Source of the DNA: a virus
Strand: one strand, 5' to 3'
Virus record (IMG/VR): IMGVR_UViG_3300032304_001382
Location: 1-26,502 of that record
Length of the DNA: 26,502 nt
Shown here: piece after piece, positions 6,439-15,900 of the stretch
Layout of the letters: each line of letters starts with the position of its first letter
How positions within the stretch are numbered: position 1 is the stretch's first letter
Notes under the pieces: generated by a model
Told to the model about the DNA's origin: nothing
What the model saw: the letters and a program-made list of their open reading frames with translations, nothing else
Database searches by the model: none
Translations under genes and position numbers: made by a program

Positions 6439-6591
6439 GTAGGGTGTGAGTGGGCCAGATGGCTCCTTTGCAGTTGCTTTTGGCCTTTAACCACATCAGT
6501 CACTCGGCGTTTTGCTTTCTCCTATCCGTTTAACGCGACAGGAGTGACGGACACCTCGGAAAGACGAGGACCAATTCAGTAAAGAGGTAGT
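6439..6591 (+). promoter_or_regulatory. Structured mRNA leader of the helicase gene
   Basis: The leader contains nested inverted repeats. GTCACTC (6499-6505) pairs exactly with GAGTGAC (6542-6548), enclosing GCGTT (6507-6511) paired with AACGC (6532-6536). A second hairpin, CCTCG (6554-6558), loop GAAAGA, CGAGG (6565-6569), follows 5 bases later. The ribosome site AGAGG (6583-6587) lies 4 bases before the ATG and 13 bases after the second hairpin. It may control helicase expression or stabilise the mRNA. It does not match a riboswitch class I recognise. A 24-codon open frame at 6459-6533 overlaps part of it. Confidence 0.5.
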
Positions 6592-8154
6592 ATGGAAATA
6601 GTTCAAAATTCAGCGTTGCGCTTTCTCTGCTCAAATGAGACAGCCGAACAAATCGGCAAGTACATCGACAAGAGCGAGTACTTAGGCCAACGCGAACAAC
6701 ACCACGAGGTGCTTGTACATTGGGGAGTTGACGAGGTACAAAAACTCGCAGTTCTTCTCCCAGACGGAAACTCTGTACCATCCCCCATCGAACGCGACTA
6801 CGGCTGGCCCGGCATGTTTCAGCCGTTTGACCACCAACGTGATACAGCACGTTTCCTCACTCTCTTTCAACGCGCTTTCTGCTTCAACGAAGCAGGTACA
6901 GGCAAGACTTCAGCGGCTATCTGGGCGGCTGACTACTTGATGAGTCAGGGCAAAGTGAGACGAGTGCTGGTCATCTGTCCTCTGTCCATCATGCAAAGCG
7001 CATGGCAAGCAGACTTGTTCAAGACAGCTATGCACAGAACATGTGCGGTGGCACACGGCTCTAAGCGTCGCAAAGTAATTCAGGGTGGCTACGACTTTGT
7101 AATCATCAACTATGACGGCGTGAACGCAGAGCGCGAAGCGATCTCCGAAGGTGGCTTTGATCTAATCATCGTTGACGAGGCCAACGCATACAAGAACCCC
7201 ACGACTGTGCGCTGGAAGAACTTATCCAAAATCATCCGTAGCGACACTTACCTGTGGATGATGACAGGCACTCCTGCATCGCAGTCCCCAGAGGATGCGT
7301 TTGGGCTTGCACGACTTGTTAACCCCGGTGCTGTGCCTAAGTTCAAGACGGCATGGAAAGACAAAGTGATGCGCCAGATAACCCGCTTTAAGTGGGTTCC
7401 AAAACCAGACGCACAGGAAGTAGTCTTCAAAGCTTTGCAGCCAGCCATCAGGTATGAGAAGGCGCAGTGTCTTGATCTGCCGGACGTGATGTATCAGACA
7501 CGTGATGTACCGCTGTCCAGTCAGGCAACTGCCTACTACAAAGAGTTGGTCAAGCAAATGCAGGTGAAGGCGGCTGGTGAAACCATCAGCACAGTCAATG
7601 CGGCGGCGGCACTCACAAAGCTTCTGCAACTGTCTGGCGGCGCGGTGTACACAGACACGGGCAACGTGGTTGAGTTCGACATCTCACCTCGGTTGAATGT
7701 GCTTCAAGAAGTTATCGACGAAGCGTCACACAAGATCATTGTCTTTGTGCCGTACAAGCACACTATCCAAGTGATTCAGGACTACCTGAACAAGAACAAC
7801 GTCACTACAGAGATTATTTCTGGTGATGTATCAGCTAACGCTCGCGCGCAAATCTTCAAAAACTTTCAGACAACTGACACGCCTCGTGTGTTGTTAGTTC
7901 AACCTCAGTCAGCCTCGCATGGCGTAACACTGACTGCGGCAGATACCATCGTTTTCTGGTCTCCTGTAATGTCAGTAGAAACGTACCTACAGTGCGTTGC
8001 GCGTATTGACCGGGTGGGCCAGAAAAACAAGATGACAGTAATTCACCTTCAGGGGTCCGAGGTGGAGCGGCGCATGTACAAGATGCTTCAGGGCAAAGTG
8101 GACATGCACGAAAAATTGGTGGACCTTTACAACGCAGAGATAGGAGAAAAATGA
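6592..8154 (+). CDS. SNF2-like superfamily 2 helicase/ATPase
   Basis: This 520-residue product has the full SF2 set. Motif I is NEAGTGKT (Lys105), motif Ia sits near VLVICPLSI, motif II is VDEAN (Asp195, Glu196), motif III is MTGTP (225-228). The second RecA domain shows FVPYKHT, VLLVQPQSASHG and motif VI CVARIDRVGQ (Arg471, Arg474). The second-domain motifs and QRxxRxGQ-like ending are typical of SNF2 rather than DEAD-box enzymes. Such phage proteins use ATP to translocate on duplex DNA and may aid replication, recombination or protein removal. The N-terminal 80 residues are not recognised. It is the first gene downstream of the promoter, with AGAGG just before its ATG. Confidence 0.9.
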   Translation: MEIVQNSALRFLCSNETAEQIGKYIDKSEYLGQREQHHEVLVHWGVDEVQKLAVLLPDGNSVPSPIERDYGWPGMFQPFDHQRDTARFLTLFQRAFCFNEAGTGKTSAAIWAADYLMSQGKVRRVLVICPLSIMQSAWQADLFKTAMHRTCAVAHGSKRRKVIQGGYDFVIINYDGVNAEREAISEGGFDLIIVDEANAYKNPTTVRWKNLSKIIRSDTYLWMMTGTPASQSPEDAFGLARLVNPGAVPKFKTAWKDKVMRQITRFKWVPKPDAQEVVFKALQPAIRYEKAQCLDLPDVMYQTRDVPLSSQATAYYKELVKQMQVKAAGETISTVNAAAALTKLLQLSGGAVYTDTGNVVEFDISPRLNVLQEVIDEASHKIIVFVPYKHTIQVIQDYLNKNNVTTEIISGDVSANARAQIFKNFQTTDTPRVLLVQPQSASHGVTLTAADTIVFWSPVMSVETYLQCVARIDRVGQKNKMTVIHLQGSEVERRMYKMLQGKVDMHEKLVDLYNAEIGEK

Positions 8155-8567
8155 TGGCAGATGCCGAAAGTTTGGTAGAAACCTACTTGACAATACGCCG
8201 ACAGCGTGAGACGCTTAAGGCTGAGTTCGAGTCGAAAGACGGCGACCTCAAAAAGGACATGGAGCAGATCGAAGCGGCGCTCCTTGATATTTGCAACACA
8301 ACCAACGTAAACGGATTGAGAACACATCATGGCACTGTCACGCGACAGGTCAAGGAAAGATATTTTTGCACTGATTGGGACAACTTCAAAAAGTTTGTCG
8401 AGGCAGAGGGGTCTATCGACCTTCTCGAACGCCGCATACATCAGCGCAACTTCAAAGAATTTATGTCCGAGCGATCAGGTGATGGCCTGCCGCCCGGTGT
8501 AAATGCCCTGCGCGAATTCGATATAGTCGTGCGCAAGGCTTCTTCAACCAGTGAAACTTCAGTTTAA
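8151..8567 (+). CDS. Conserved phage coiled-coil protein, 138 aa
   Basis: Two starts are possible: ATG 8151, overlapping the helicase stop, and ATG 8154, which sits seven bases after AGGAG (8142-8146) and may be the better one. Residues about 5-50 form a helix with heptad spacing (TYLTIRRQRETLKAEFESKD). After a short turn with GLRTHHGTVTRQ comes a compact region, DWDNFKKFVEAEGS, then a conserved-looking end PPGVNALREFDIVVRK. Proteins with this layout recur near phage helicases and polymerases, but I know no established function. A structural or binding partner of the helicase is an inference from position. Confidence 0.65.
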   Translation: MMADAESLVETYLTIRRQRETLKAEFESKDGDLKKDMEQIEAALLDICNTTNVNGLRTHHGTVTRQVKERYFCTDWDNFKKFVEAEGSIDLLERRIHQRNFKEFMSERSGDGLPPGVNALREFDIVVRKASSTSETSV

Positions 8568-8580
8568 GGAAACACTCATC

Positions 8581-9453
8581 ATGAGTAACGAACTCGCAAC
8601 AATTTTTCAGAACTCCGGCGTATCAATTCCTCAAGGTCTCGATGAAGACACCCTTGCCGTTGCTGGTAACGCAACGCAGGGCAACAAACGTATCTCTATC
8701 GAGGGTCGTGTTTTCCGCAAAATCGTCGGTGGCAAAGAACAAAGTGTCAACACCGATTCTTCCATGAACGTCATCGTCGTTAAGATGGCGCACGAAGCAT
8801 CACGCACGTTCTACGGCCAGACATACAAGAAGGGCGTCAAGCTTGCCCCCGCTTGCTGGTCCAACGACTCGAAGACCCCAGACCCAGAAGTGAAAACACC
8901 TTGCGCTTCTACATGCGCAGAGTGCCCCAACTCGGTTAAAGGTTCAGGTCAAGGTGGTCAAGGCACTGCTTGCCGCTTGTCTTGGCGCTTGGCTGTTGTT
9001 CTGCCTAATGACCCAGAAGGCGACGTGTATCAGTTGGTTCTTCCAGCTACTAGCGCGTTCGGCAAAGAAGAATCTGGCAAGTGGCCCTTCCGTCCATACA
9101 TCCAGATGCTGGCCAACAACAACGTGTCTGCTGGGCGCGTTATTACCAAGATGCAGTTTGACATCAACTACCCAGTGCCTCGCTTGCTGTTCTCTCCAGC
9201 CGCCGCAGTGCCTGACTCGATGTACGAAGTTATCAAACAGCAAGGCAAAACAAAAGGCGCTGAGAACGCAGTCAAGCTTACTGTGTACAAGTCAGACAAA
9301 ACAGAAGAGGAAGTTGAAGCACCCGCTCAGCCAGAGACAGTCTCTTCTACTGACGCAGTTGAGGCACCCATCAAGCGTGAGACCGCTCGTAAGGTGACAA
9401 CCGAAACTGCTGATGATGTGAGCGACATCGTTAAGAAGTGGGCTAAGAAGTAA
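8581..9453 (+). CDS. Putative ssDNA-binding protein with cysteine cluster, 290 aa
   Basis: The start at ATG 8581 follows AAGGA with a 10-base spacer. The N-terminal 200 residues look like beta strands in a compact fold, with Cys92 and a cluster C108-x3-C112-x2-C115-x15-C131 that could hold zinc, and aromatic residues spread among strands. From about residue 225 the chain becomes disordered and acidic (TEEEVEAPAQPETVSS), then ends in a basic DIVKKWAKK. An OB-like core with an acidic tail is characteristic of phage single-strand-binding proteins such as T7 gp2.5, but no sequence signature proves it. It sits between helicase and primase genes, which fits a replication role. The final TAA shares its last base with the next gene's ATG. 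Confidence 0.5.
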   Translation: MSNELATIFQNSGVSIPQGLDEDTLAVAGNATQGNKRISIEGRVFRKIVGGKEQSVNTDSSMNVIVVKMAHEASRTFYGQTYKKGVKLAPACWSNDSKTPDPEVKTPCASTCAECPNSVKGSGQGGQGTACRLSWRLAVVLPNDPEGDVYQLVLPATSAFGKEESGKWPFRPYIQMLANNNVSAGRVITKMQFDINYPVPRLLFSPAAAVPDSMYEVIKQQGKTKGAENAVKLTVYKSDKTEEEVEAPAQPETVSSTDAVEAPIKRETARKVTTETADDVSDIVKKWAKK

Positions 9454-9782
9454 TGCCACGTACATTCAGCCCACAACTGCTGAATAGTATTGAGAGTGCC
9501 GAGGACAGCCTCGGTATCTCTCTTGCTAAGACCTGTCTAAAAGCAGGTCTGCCAGCATCTTACGCCGCCCCGATGCTTAAAGTGTCGCGCATGACGCTAC
9601 ACACTTGGTTTCGCGGAGGTGTGATCCGCAAATCAAGGAATGGGCAATTGGAACAATTCATCAAATTCATCGAAGATGAAATCGAAGCAGGAGTACTGCC
9701 AAAACAAACACTGAAAGAAACGCAGGAGTACGTTGAGAAATTCTCAGGTCGCTCACTGCCTGCAACCAAAAGCGCGGCTTGA
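9453..9782 (+). CDS. Small helix-turn-helix protein, 109 aa
   Basis: The start codon shares a base with the previous stop (TAATG), implying coupling. Residues about 22-55 read as a helix-turn-helix: LAKTCLKAGLPASYAAPMLK leading into VSRMTLHTWFRGG, where TLHTWFRGG resembles the recognition helix of small phage regulators and terminase small subunits. The rest is a charged helical tail. Its TGA stop (9780-9782) lies inside a hairpin, and the downstream primase reads in the same frame with no stop in between. Whether it is a regulator or a replication loader is open. Confidence 0.7.
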   Translation: MPRTFSPQLLNSIESAEDSLGISLAKTCLKAGLPASYAAPMLKVSRMTLHTWFRGGVIRKSRNGQLEQFIKFIEDEIEAGVLPKQTLKETQEYVEKFSGRSLPATKSAA

Positions 9783-9819
9783 AAAAGCCGTTATCGTAAC
9801 AGCGGGGCCGGTCCCCGCT
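9775..9819 (+). terminator. Tandem hairpins between HTH gene and primase (attenuator/terminator-like)
   Basis: First hairpin: CGGCTT (9775-9780), loop GAAA (9781-9784), AAGCCG (9785-9790), a perfect six-pair stem with a GNRA-type loop and covering the TGA stop of the HTH gene. Second hairpin: AGCGGGG (9801-9807), loop CCGGT, CCCCGCT (9813-9819), a perfect seven-pair GC stem followed by TTATTGTCT, a weak T-tract. It could be a leaky terminator setting the HTH-to-primase ratio, or a structure guiding translation of the primase, whose ATG at 9837 has no clear ribosome site. Confidence 0.55.
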
Positions 9820-9836
9820 TTATTGTCTCTGCGAAT

Positions 9837-12701
9837 ATGAACCAACAATTTTTTGAGAAAGTACTGCCAACGCAGGGCAACATTTGTGTAGTGGGTATCA
9901 AAGACGGCGTAGTGCGCCCAAAGTTTTTTGGGTACATGGATGACGCTATCGAGCAGATGGAACTGTTCGACAACGAAGACTACAACACATTTTTTGCGCT
10001 TGGTACGTTTGAGGGGTATCAACGTAAGGCGAACGCCTGTTTGTATCTTAGGTCGTTTTTTATCGACCTTGATTGTGGAGAAGGCAAGCCGTACGCAAAC
10101 TGGGAAGACGGACTCATAGCCCTGCACAACTTCATTTCAAAGACAGGACTGCCTCAACCTGTCATGGTGAACTCAGGCCACGGCGTCCACGCCTATTGGC
10201 CATTCACTGAAGACATCGCCGCTGATACATGGAAGCCATACGCAGAAAAGTTCAAACAGTTTTGCGTGGACAACGAACTCTACATTGACGAAGTTGTTAC
10301 GGCAGACGCCGCGCGAATCTTGCGTTGCCCCGGCACACGCAACTTGAAGAGACAGCCCCTGCCAGTTGAAGTGATTCAAGACGGGGAACCTCACCCGTTC
10401 GGGTTGTACGAAGAAATTCTCGGAGTAGTAGAGAAGCCGTTCGATCTTACACAAGTCGAAAAAGGTCTTGATGACGAGACCAAAGCGCTGTTCGACAAGA
10501 TGAACGGCAATTACGAATATGTATTTGACAAACTGGCAGTGGCCAGTCTTGAAGGGAACGGTTGTGAACAGATTAAACAAATTATCGTCAACGCCGCTAG
10601 TTGTCCAGAGCCGCTGTGGTACGCTGGAATATCTGTCGCCGCTCGGTGTGTTGATGGCGATACAGCCATACACAAACTGTCAGAAGACCACCCCGGCTAC
10701 ACCGAAGAAGCCACCAGAAGAAAAGCAGCCCAGTCTCTCAAAGAAGCCGCATGGTCCCACAGCTGTGAAGCATTCGAGAGAGAAAATTCTTCAGGATGCG
10801 CTGGCTGTCCACACAGAGGAAGATTCGGAAAAGCTGGGCCTATTATGCTTGCCCGGAGCCTCAGACTTGCTCAACCCGATGTCGGAGTCCCCACTGCAAA
10901 TGTCGCTGAAGCCGAAGATGAAGCGCAACCAGTACGGGACAACGAGGATACCAAGGAAATTTTAGTCTTCCCAGACTTCATCGCGCCATTCTTCAGGCCC
11001 ATCAACGGCGGTGTCTACTTTCAGCCGCCACCAAGGATCACCAAGGACGGGAAAAAGATTCCCAACGATCCTGAAATGCTTGTGCCGAACGACTTGTACC
11101 CAACACAGCGGCTTTACAGCCCACACGACGGCGAGTGCTTGGTCATGCGCCTCGTCCTACCGCACGACTCGACCAGAGAATTTCTTCTGCCTCTCAAAGA
11201 TGTAACGACACCAGACAAACTCAAATCAATTCTTGCGTCAAACAGCGTCACTTTTGAACCGGCACATGCGCCCAGATTGGCCAGCTACTTGATGAAGTGG
11301 GCTAGTTATTTGATTCAAACAAAAAGAGCGGACATCATGCGTATTCAACAAGGCTGGACAGAAGACCACAAGTCCTTTGTGCTCGGCACAAGCGAGATTT
11401 TTGCAAACGAGATCAGGCACTGCCCTCCATCACCGATGGCCAAGAACATTGTGCGCTACGTCAAGCAGTCAGGGACGTTCGATCAGTGGCTCAAGTCAGC
11501 GCGTTTGTTCAATGATCCCGGCTATGAGTTCCATGCCTTTGCAATGCTCTGCGGGTTTGCCACTCCGATCATGGAGTTCACCAACGTCAACGGTATTGTT
11601 CTGTCGCTTTACGGTGAGTCAGGCACAGGTAAAACCGGCGCGTTGTATGGCGCTATGAGTATCTGGGGCAACCCAGAGAGTCTGACAGTCAACGACGCAA
11701 CACCCAACGCGCTGACCCAGCGCATGATCACCTCAAAGAATATTACGTTTGGTCTTGATGAGCAGACCAACCTTGACGGCAAGGTGGCGTCTGACGTGGT
11801 GTACAAGACTTCAGCGGGTCGTCCAAAGATTCGTCTTATGTCTTCGGCCAACCAAGAGCGCGAGTCAGAATTTATTACGCGCCTGATCACCATCATCACG
11901 TCGAACAACAGCTTGATCGACATCATCTCAACCTACAAGTCGAACACCACGGCAGAAGAGATGCGTATTCTTGAGCCGACAATTGCCAGACCAAATGTGC
12001 CGGGGTATGAACTGACACTTGAGCGCGGCATTGAGATGTTCGAGCAACTCAAAAACAACTACGGCCACGCCGGACCGCCCTACATACAAGAACTGCTGAA
12101 GATCGGACCAGAAGAAATTCACCGCCGCATCAAGATCGCGCACATGCACGTGTCTGATAAATACACGAACAGCGGTGAGTACCGTTTCCTGTCCAACCTG
12201 ATTGTTGGTGTGATGCTTGCTGACCGTATCTTGCGTGACATGAACATGCTGGACTTTGACATAGACCGGATCATGGATGTAGTCGGCAGAGAGTTCAACC
12301 GGATCATTGCCGGCAAGAAGAAAGCAGATGCTGACGACCGTGGCGATGTGTTGGGTGACTTCATCAACAAGAACATTCAGAACATGCTGGTAGTCCATGA
12401 CCACAAAGTCAAGGTTACGCCGCGCGGCCCTCTGTATATACGAGCCGAGGTGGACAGCAGTCACATCTACATTTCTACTTCTGCACTGAAGCAGTACCTG
12501 CATGAGATAAAGCTTGGCATCAAAGACTTTGAAAAGCGCCTATCAAGTTCAGGTGTGCTGGTGGGCAAGGTGCGCAAGCAGATGGCTTCTGGCTGGAACG
12601 AAGCAATCGGCAGTACCAACGTTCAGGCTTATGTCGTCCAGTCAGACATCTCCCATCTGTTCCCTGAAGAGATAAAACTAGATGAGCAAAAAGCCGAGTG
12701 A
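9837..12701 (+). CDS. Primase-helicase (AEP-type primase, PriCT-like linker, P-loop helicase)
   Basis: The 954-residue product joins three modules. Residues about 60-200 resemble an archaeo-eukaryotic primase/PrimPol: FFIDLDCG (Asp77, Asp79), NSGHGVHAYWPF (His115, His118) and LRCPGTRNLKR (163 on). Residues about 245-330 include WYAGISVAARCVDG and HPGYTEEATRRK, similar to PriCT-type linkers, ending in C310-x10-C321-x2-C324-x-H326, a possible zinc site. The helicase part (about 540-760) has Walker A GESGTGKT (593-600), Walker B GLDEQTN (Asp641, Glu642) and a sensor-like TIITSNNS, resembling DUF927-type ATPases. It would unwind and prime the phage genome for the PolA-type enzyme. No Shine-Dalgarno sequence is visible before ATG 9837. 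Confidence 0.85.
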   Translation: MNQQFFEKVLPTQGNICVVGIKDGVVRPKFFGYMDDAIEQMELFDNEDYNTFFALGTFEGYQRKANACLYLRSFFIDLDCGEGKPYANWEDGLIALHNFISKTGLPQPVMVNSGHGVHAYWPFTEDIAADTWKPYAEKFKQFCVDNELYIDEVVTADAARILRCPGTRNLKRQPLPVEVIQDGEPHPFGLYEEILGVVEKPFDLTQVEKGLDDETKALFDKMNGNYEYVFDKLAVASLEGNGCEQIKQIIVNAASCPEPLWYAGISVAARCVDGDTAIHKLSEDHPGYTEEATRRKAAQSLKEAAWSHSCEAFERENSSGCAGCPHRGRFGKAGPIMLARSLRLAQPDVGVPTANVAEAEDEAQPVRDNEDTKEILVFPDFIAPFFRPINGGVYFQPPPRITKDGKKIPNDPEMLVPNDLYPTQRLYSPHDGECLVMRLVLPHDSTREFLLPLKDVTTPDKLKSILASNSVTFEPAHAPRLASYLMKWASYLIQTKRADIMRIQQGWTEDHKSFVLGTSEIFANEIRHCPPSPMAKNIVRYVKQSGTFDQWLKSARLFNDPGYEFHAFAMLCGFATPIMEFTNVNGIVLSLYGESGTGKTGALYGAMSIWGNPESLTVNDATPNALTQRMITSKNITFGLDEQTNLDGKVASDVVYKTSAGRPKIRLMSSANQERESEFITRLITIITSNNSLIDIISTYKSNTTAEEMRILEPTIARPNVPGYELTLERGIEMFEQLKNNYGHAGPPYIQELLKIGPEEIHRRIKIAHMHVSDKYTNSGEYRFLSNLIVGVMLADRILRDMNMLDFDIDRIMDVVGREFNRIIAGKKKADADDRGDVLGDFINKNIQNMLVVHDHKVKVTPRGPLYIRAEVDSSHIYISTSALKQYLHEIKLGIKDFEKRLSSSGVLVGKVRKQMASGWNEAIGSTNVQAYVVQSDISHLFPEEIKLDEQKAE

Positions 12702-12903
12702 GCCAGAGCCACTAGACGAACCTGAATGGGTGTTCCCCTACGAGTTTATGAACGTAGGGGATAGTTTTTTCGTCCCAACAATGCGCCCACGGCACATGGT
12801 CTACATCATCGACGTCACATCTAAAAAAGTGAAAGTGAAGATGAAGGCTTACCCCCGACACGAGAACGGCGTTCTCGGTGTCAGGGCGTGGCGCATGAAT
12901 TAG
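12682..12903 (+). CDS. Small hypothetical protein, 73 aa
   Basis: The gene begins inside the end of the primase-helicase (20-base overlap), behind a modest GAAGAGA. The product MSKKPSEPEPLDEPEWVFPY is followed by MNVGDSFFVPT, a lysine-rich strand IIDVTSKKVKVKMKAY and an ending GVLGVRAWRMN. The vGdSFfVP plus terminal GvRvWR-like pattern recurs in small phage proteins, probably a compact beta-rich fold of unknown role. It ends tail-to-tail with the giant minus-strand gene, their stops overlapping by 4 bases, and closes the plus-strand operon. Confidence 0.65.
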   Translation: MSKKPSEPEPLDEPEWVFPYEFMNVGDSFFVPTMRPRHMVYIIDVTSKKVKVKMKAYPRHENGVLGVRAWRMN

Positions 12904-15900
12904 GGCTTAATCTCGTACACCTCAAACATGTTTATCAAGTTGCGCTTAACGAGGTTCTGCGCCTGAACGATATTTTTCACAATATCTGTACGTTCTTTTG
13001 GCGTCAGCCCCTGCATCCTGCGGTACACGTTTGCTTGCTCACGCAAGTTGCGTAGTGTTTGGTTCACTTGCTCGTCGTACATCTCCACCGCCGCGATGTG
13101 CATGGGGTTGTCCTCAACGTATTTCGCGTACCGGTCAGGGCTGTTCTCCGCAAGTGAGTTAAGCCTTTTCTTTATATCCAAGACTTGCTTTTCCACGTTC
13201 GAGAACTCACGAGCGTCGATGTTGGACGGTGCGCCAAAGAAACTGTCGAACACCAAAGTGTCTGTCTTCGGATTGAACTCTTTGTCCCCCGTAGCCACAA
13301 GAGCGATGTTGTGCGCACCGTGACCCAGACGAGTCAAACCGTCGAGGTAGCTGTTGGCAAAGAAGTACAAAGTATTTGGACTCCAGTCAACACTGCCGCT
13401 TGTAACCTCATACAACGTACGGGCCGCAGATTTATACAACTCGGGTATGTTGTCGCCGCCTGTATACGCATCGCCATACCGCGACTGCCTGTTGTTGTAA
13501 ATCTGACGACCCAAACCATCCACGTTCATAGTCCACTCAAGGAACGGACGCAACGAACTTGGCAGCGCTGAATCCATCAGCCATGCGGCTGGTTGATCCA
13601 TTGGGTTAATCCGTGAAACTGGCAGAGGCAAGAACGAGTCCATGCCAATCAGCATCGTGTTAGTCAGCGCATCTTTGACGGAAGTATTTCCAAGACCAAC
13701 CGACGCTATCTGCGCCCCCGCCGCTGCAAACGCGCCAAGACCGAAGCCCCAAGGCAACTGCAGTGGTGTATCAAAACCGGGGATAAAGAATCTAGCGTAA
13801 CGCGACCAACGAGCGGAGTCATCAGTCGCTACTTTGTTGCGACCTTGATCGTCATCGTCAGCCAGCATGTACGCCATGCCATAAATAGCCGCGCCCATAC
13901 CCAGCAAGCCCAAAGACATAGCTTGAGCGGACTGCTGCCGTTTCTTGTACTCAGCTTTGAATTTTTCTACAGCTTGTTTGTCGCTGCGTACAGACAAAGG
14001 TAGATCAGCCATAGCAGATTCAACGCTACGCAAAGATGGCTCCAACGCCTCGATTGCTCGCACCGCGCCAGTGGCGGCAGGGCGGAAGAACATGAACATC
14101 GCGCCAGCGGCACGGCCCCATTCACCGACTTGCTCAAAGTTGGCTAGGTTTTTAGCGTACCCAGCGGCTTTAGTTTTAGCATCTTCCTCACTCATGCCTT
14201 GCGCCATGAACTGCGATTTAGACACTTGATACGCCGCTGCTCGACTGGCCAATTCAAAACTATCAACCCAGATGTCCAACACCTTGTCGACCGCAGCTTT
14301 GGCTTTTTTGATATTGCCACTGCTCAAGTCGCGCTGAAGTTCTTTCTGCTGTGACTTAGACGAGATACCCTGCAGGTACGACACCTTGCCGCCTTTTTGG
14401 ATGTACTCATACATGTCAGCCACATACGGGTCTTTAGCAGCCAGCTTTTCGATCTCAGCAAAATTACCCGACTCGTACAGACGCGCTACGTTACCGGCTT
14501 TGAACAGACCGCCCGTAGCTACTTTTGCCGAGATAGCGCCGATGTATTGCGCCGCAGCTTTTGGACCCATCTCCGCGCCGATAGTAAAAGCGTTGGTCAG
14601 CGCGTCGCGTACAAAGTTCATTGGCCCGAACGCTATGTTGTAGCGGGTGTGCATTTGACCAATCGTGCTTGTGACGGTGTTGAGCGCATCAATCAGCGGC
14701 TGCGACTCTTGGTATGTACGCTTGATAGCTTCGCGCTGTTCTTTGTCACTCAGCAAAATGATGTCAACTGAACCATCTGCGTTGTAGTGATACACGTAGT
14801 TGGGGCCGCTGTATTCTTGCAAAGCTGCTTTGTAACGATCAGCAAATGGGATCGTTGCTTTTACTTCGCCATACAACAGACGCTTCTTGGGGTCTTTGTC
14901 TTTGACTGAGTTCTTGATGGCAAGAGTTACATCCTTGCGTCCAGCACGCATAGCGGCCCGAGTCGCATCAGTCATAGACTGCAGCAGCGAGTTGTCGGAG
15001 TCAGTCTCACGACCCTCAAACGAGTATTGTTTATCTTGCAGTTCAGTGCCAAGACGTGGGCCATCAAATGTCAGCAGATCGTCATTCGTGCCAACAAAAT
15101 GCTGTTTACCTTTGAGCGGTACGTAGTTATCCCAGCCATAGAAGTCAACCACGCTCTGCACAGGCTTAGACCAGTAGTTGGATTCTTTATCCAACTTAGT
15201 AGTAGCGTTATGCAGCTTCTGCAAAGATTTCATTGCTTTGTCTACAGCCGCTTTCGTCTTGTTGTCCTTGCTTGTGTACAAAGCTTCTGTAACGCGCTCC
15301 ATATCAGCAGGGGAGTAGCCGCCGATCACGTTGTACTCCGACGAGTCACGATCCACAGATTTATACCCGCCCGGCTCAGCGCCATTGATGCCTGAGAAAC
15401 CTGTTGGGTCAGCGTACTTGGCCACAACATCGTTCAGCGCAGTACGTAGGTCTTTAATCTGGCCAGCATCCAACTTGCCAGAGAAGACAGCTTCCATCGC
15501 ACGGATACGGAATTCAGACGGCGCAATGTTGAGTTTTGTACCGTCAGGCAGTGTGATTGCTTGCTTGTCTTTGTTCAACGGTACGTTGAGCATGTACTTC
15601 ACATCACGGCGTTCACCCTCGTGCCGCGCCATGCCAATCACGTGCAAGTCACGGGTGGCTTCGTCTACAGTTTTGCCGGTTGCTTTTGCGTATTCGTTGA
15701 TGGCGTTACGCAAGTCGGAAGCAGCTGGCTCCACTTCGGTCAAGTACAAATCTTTGGCGCGACCAGACGACAAAACAATCTGGGTGTACACGTCGTTCAG
15801 GTCACCACCACTGTAAATAATCTTGCCCGCGCCAGACAGCGCGTCTTCCCAACGCTTGATAGCGTCACGGCTGTTTTGAAACTTTCTCTTCAGAAGGTTG

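Noticed and set aside
6544-6582. 12-codon GTG-initiated frame in the helicase leader
   Set aside because: There is no suitably spaced ribosome site, and the frame runs through both hairpins; a chance frame of this length is common.
9775-9790. Selenocysteine insertion at the TGA next to a hairpin
   Set aside because: The TGA lies at the stem-loop boundary rather than upstream of the stem, no Cys-homolog position is suggested, and phage selenoproteins of this kind are not expected.
11928-12503. 191-codon open frame on the minus strand inside the primase-helicase gene
   Set aside because: It lies wholly antisense to a well-supported gene with clear motifs, has no ribosome site or family signature, and its composition is that expected from the complement.
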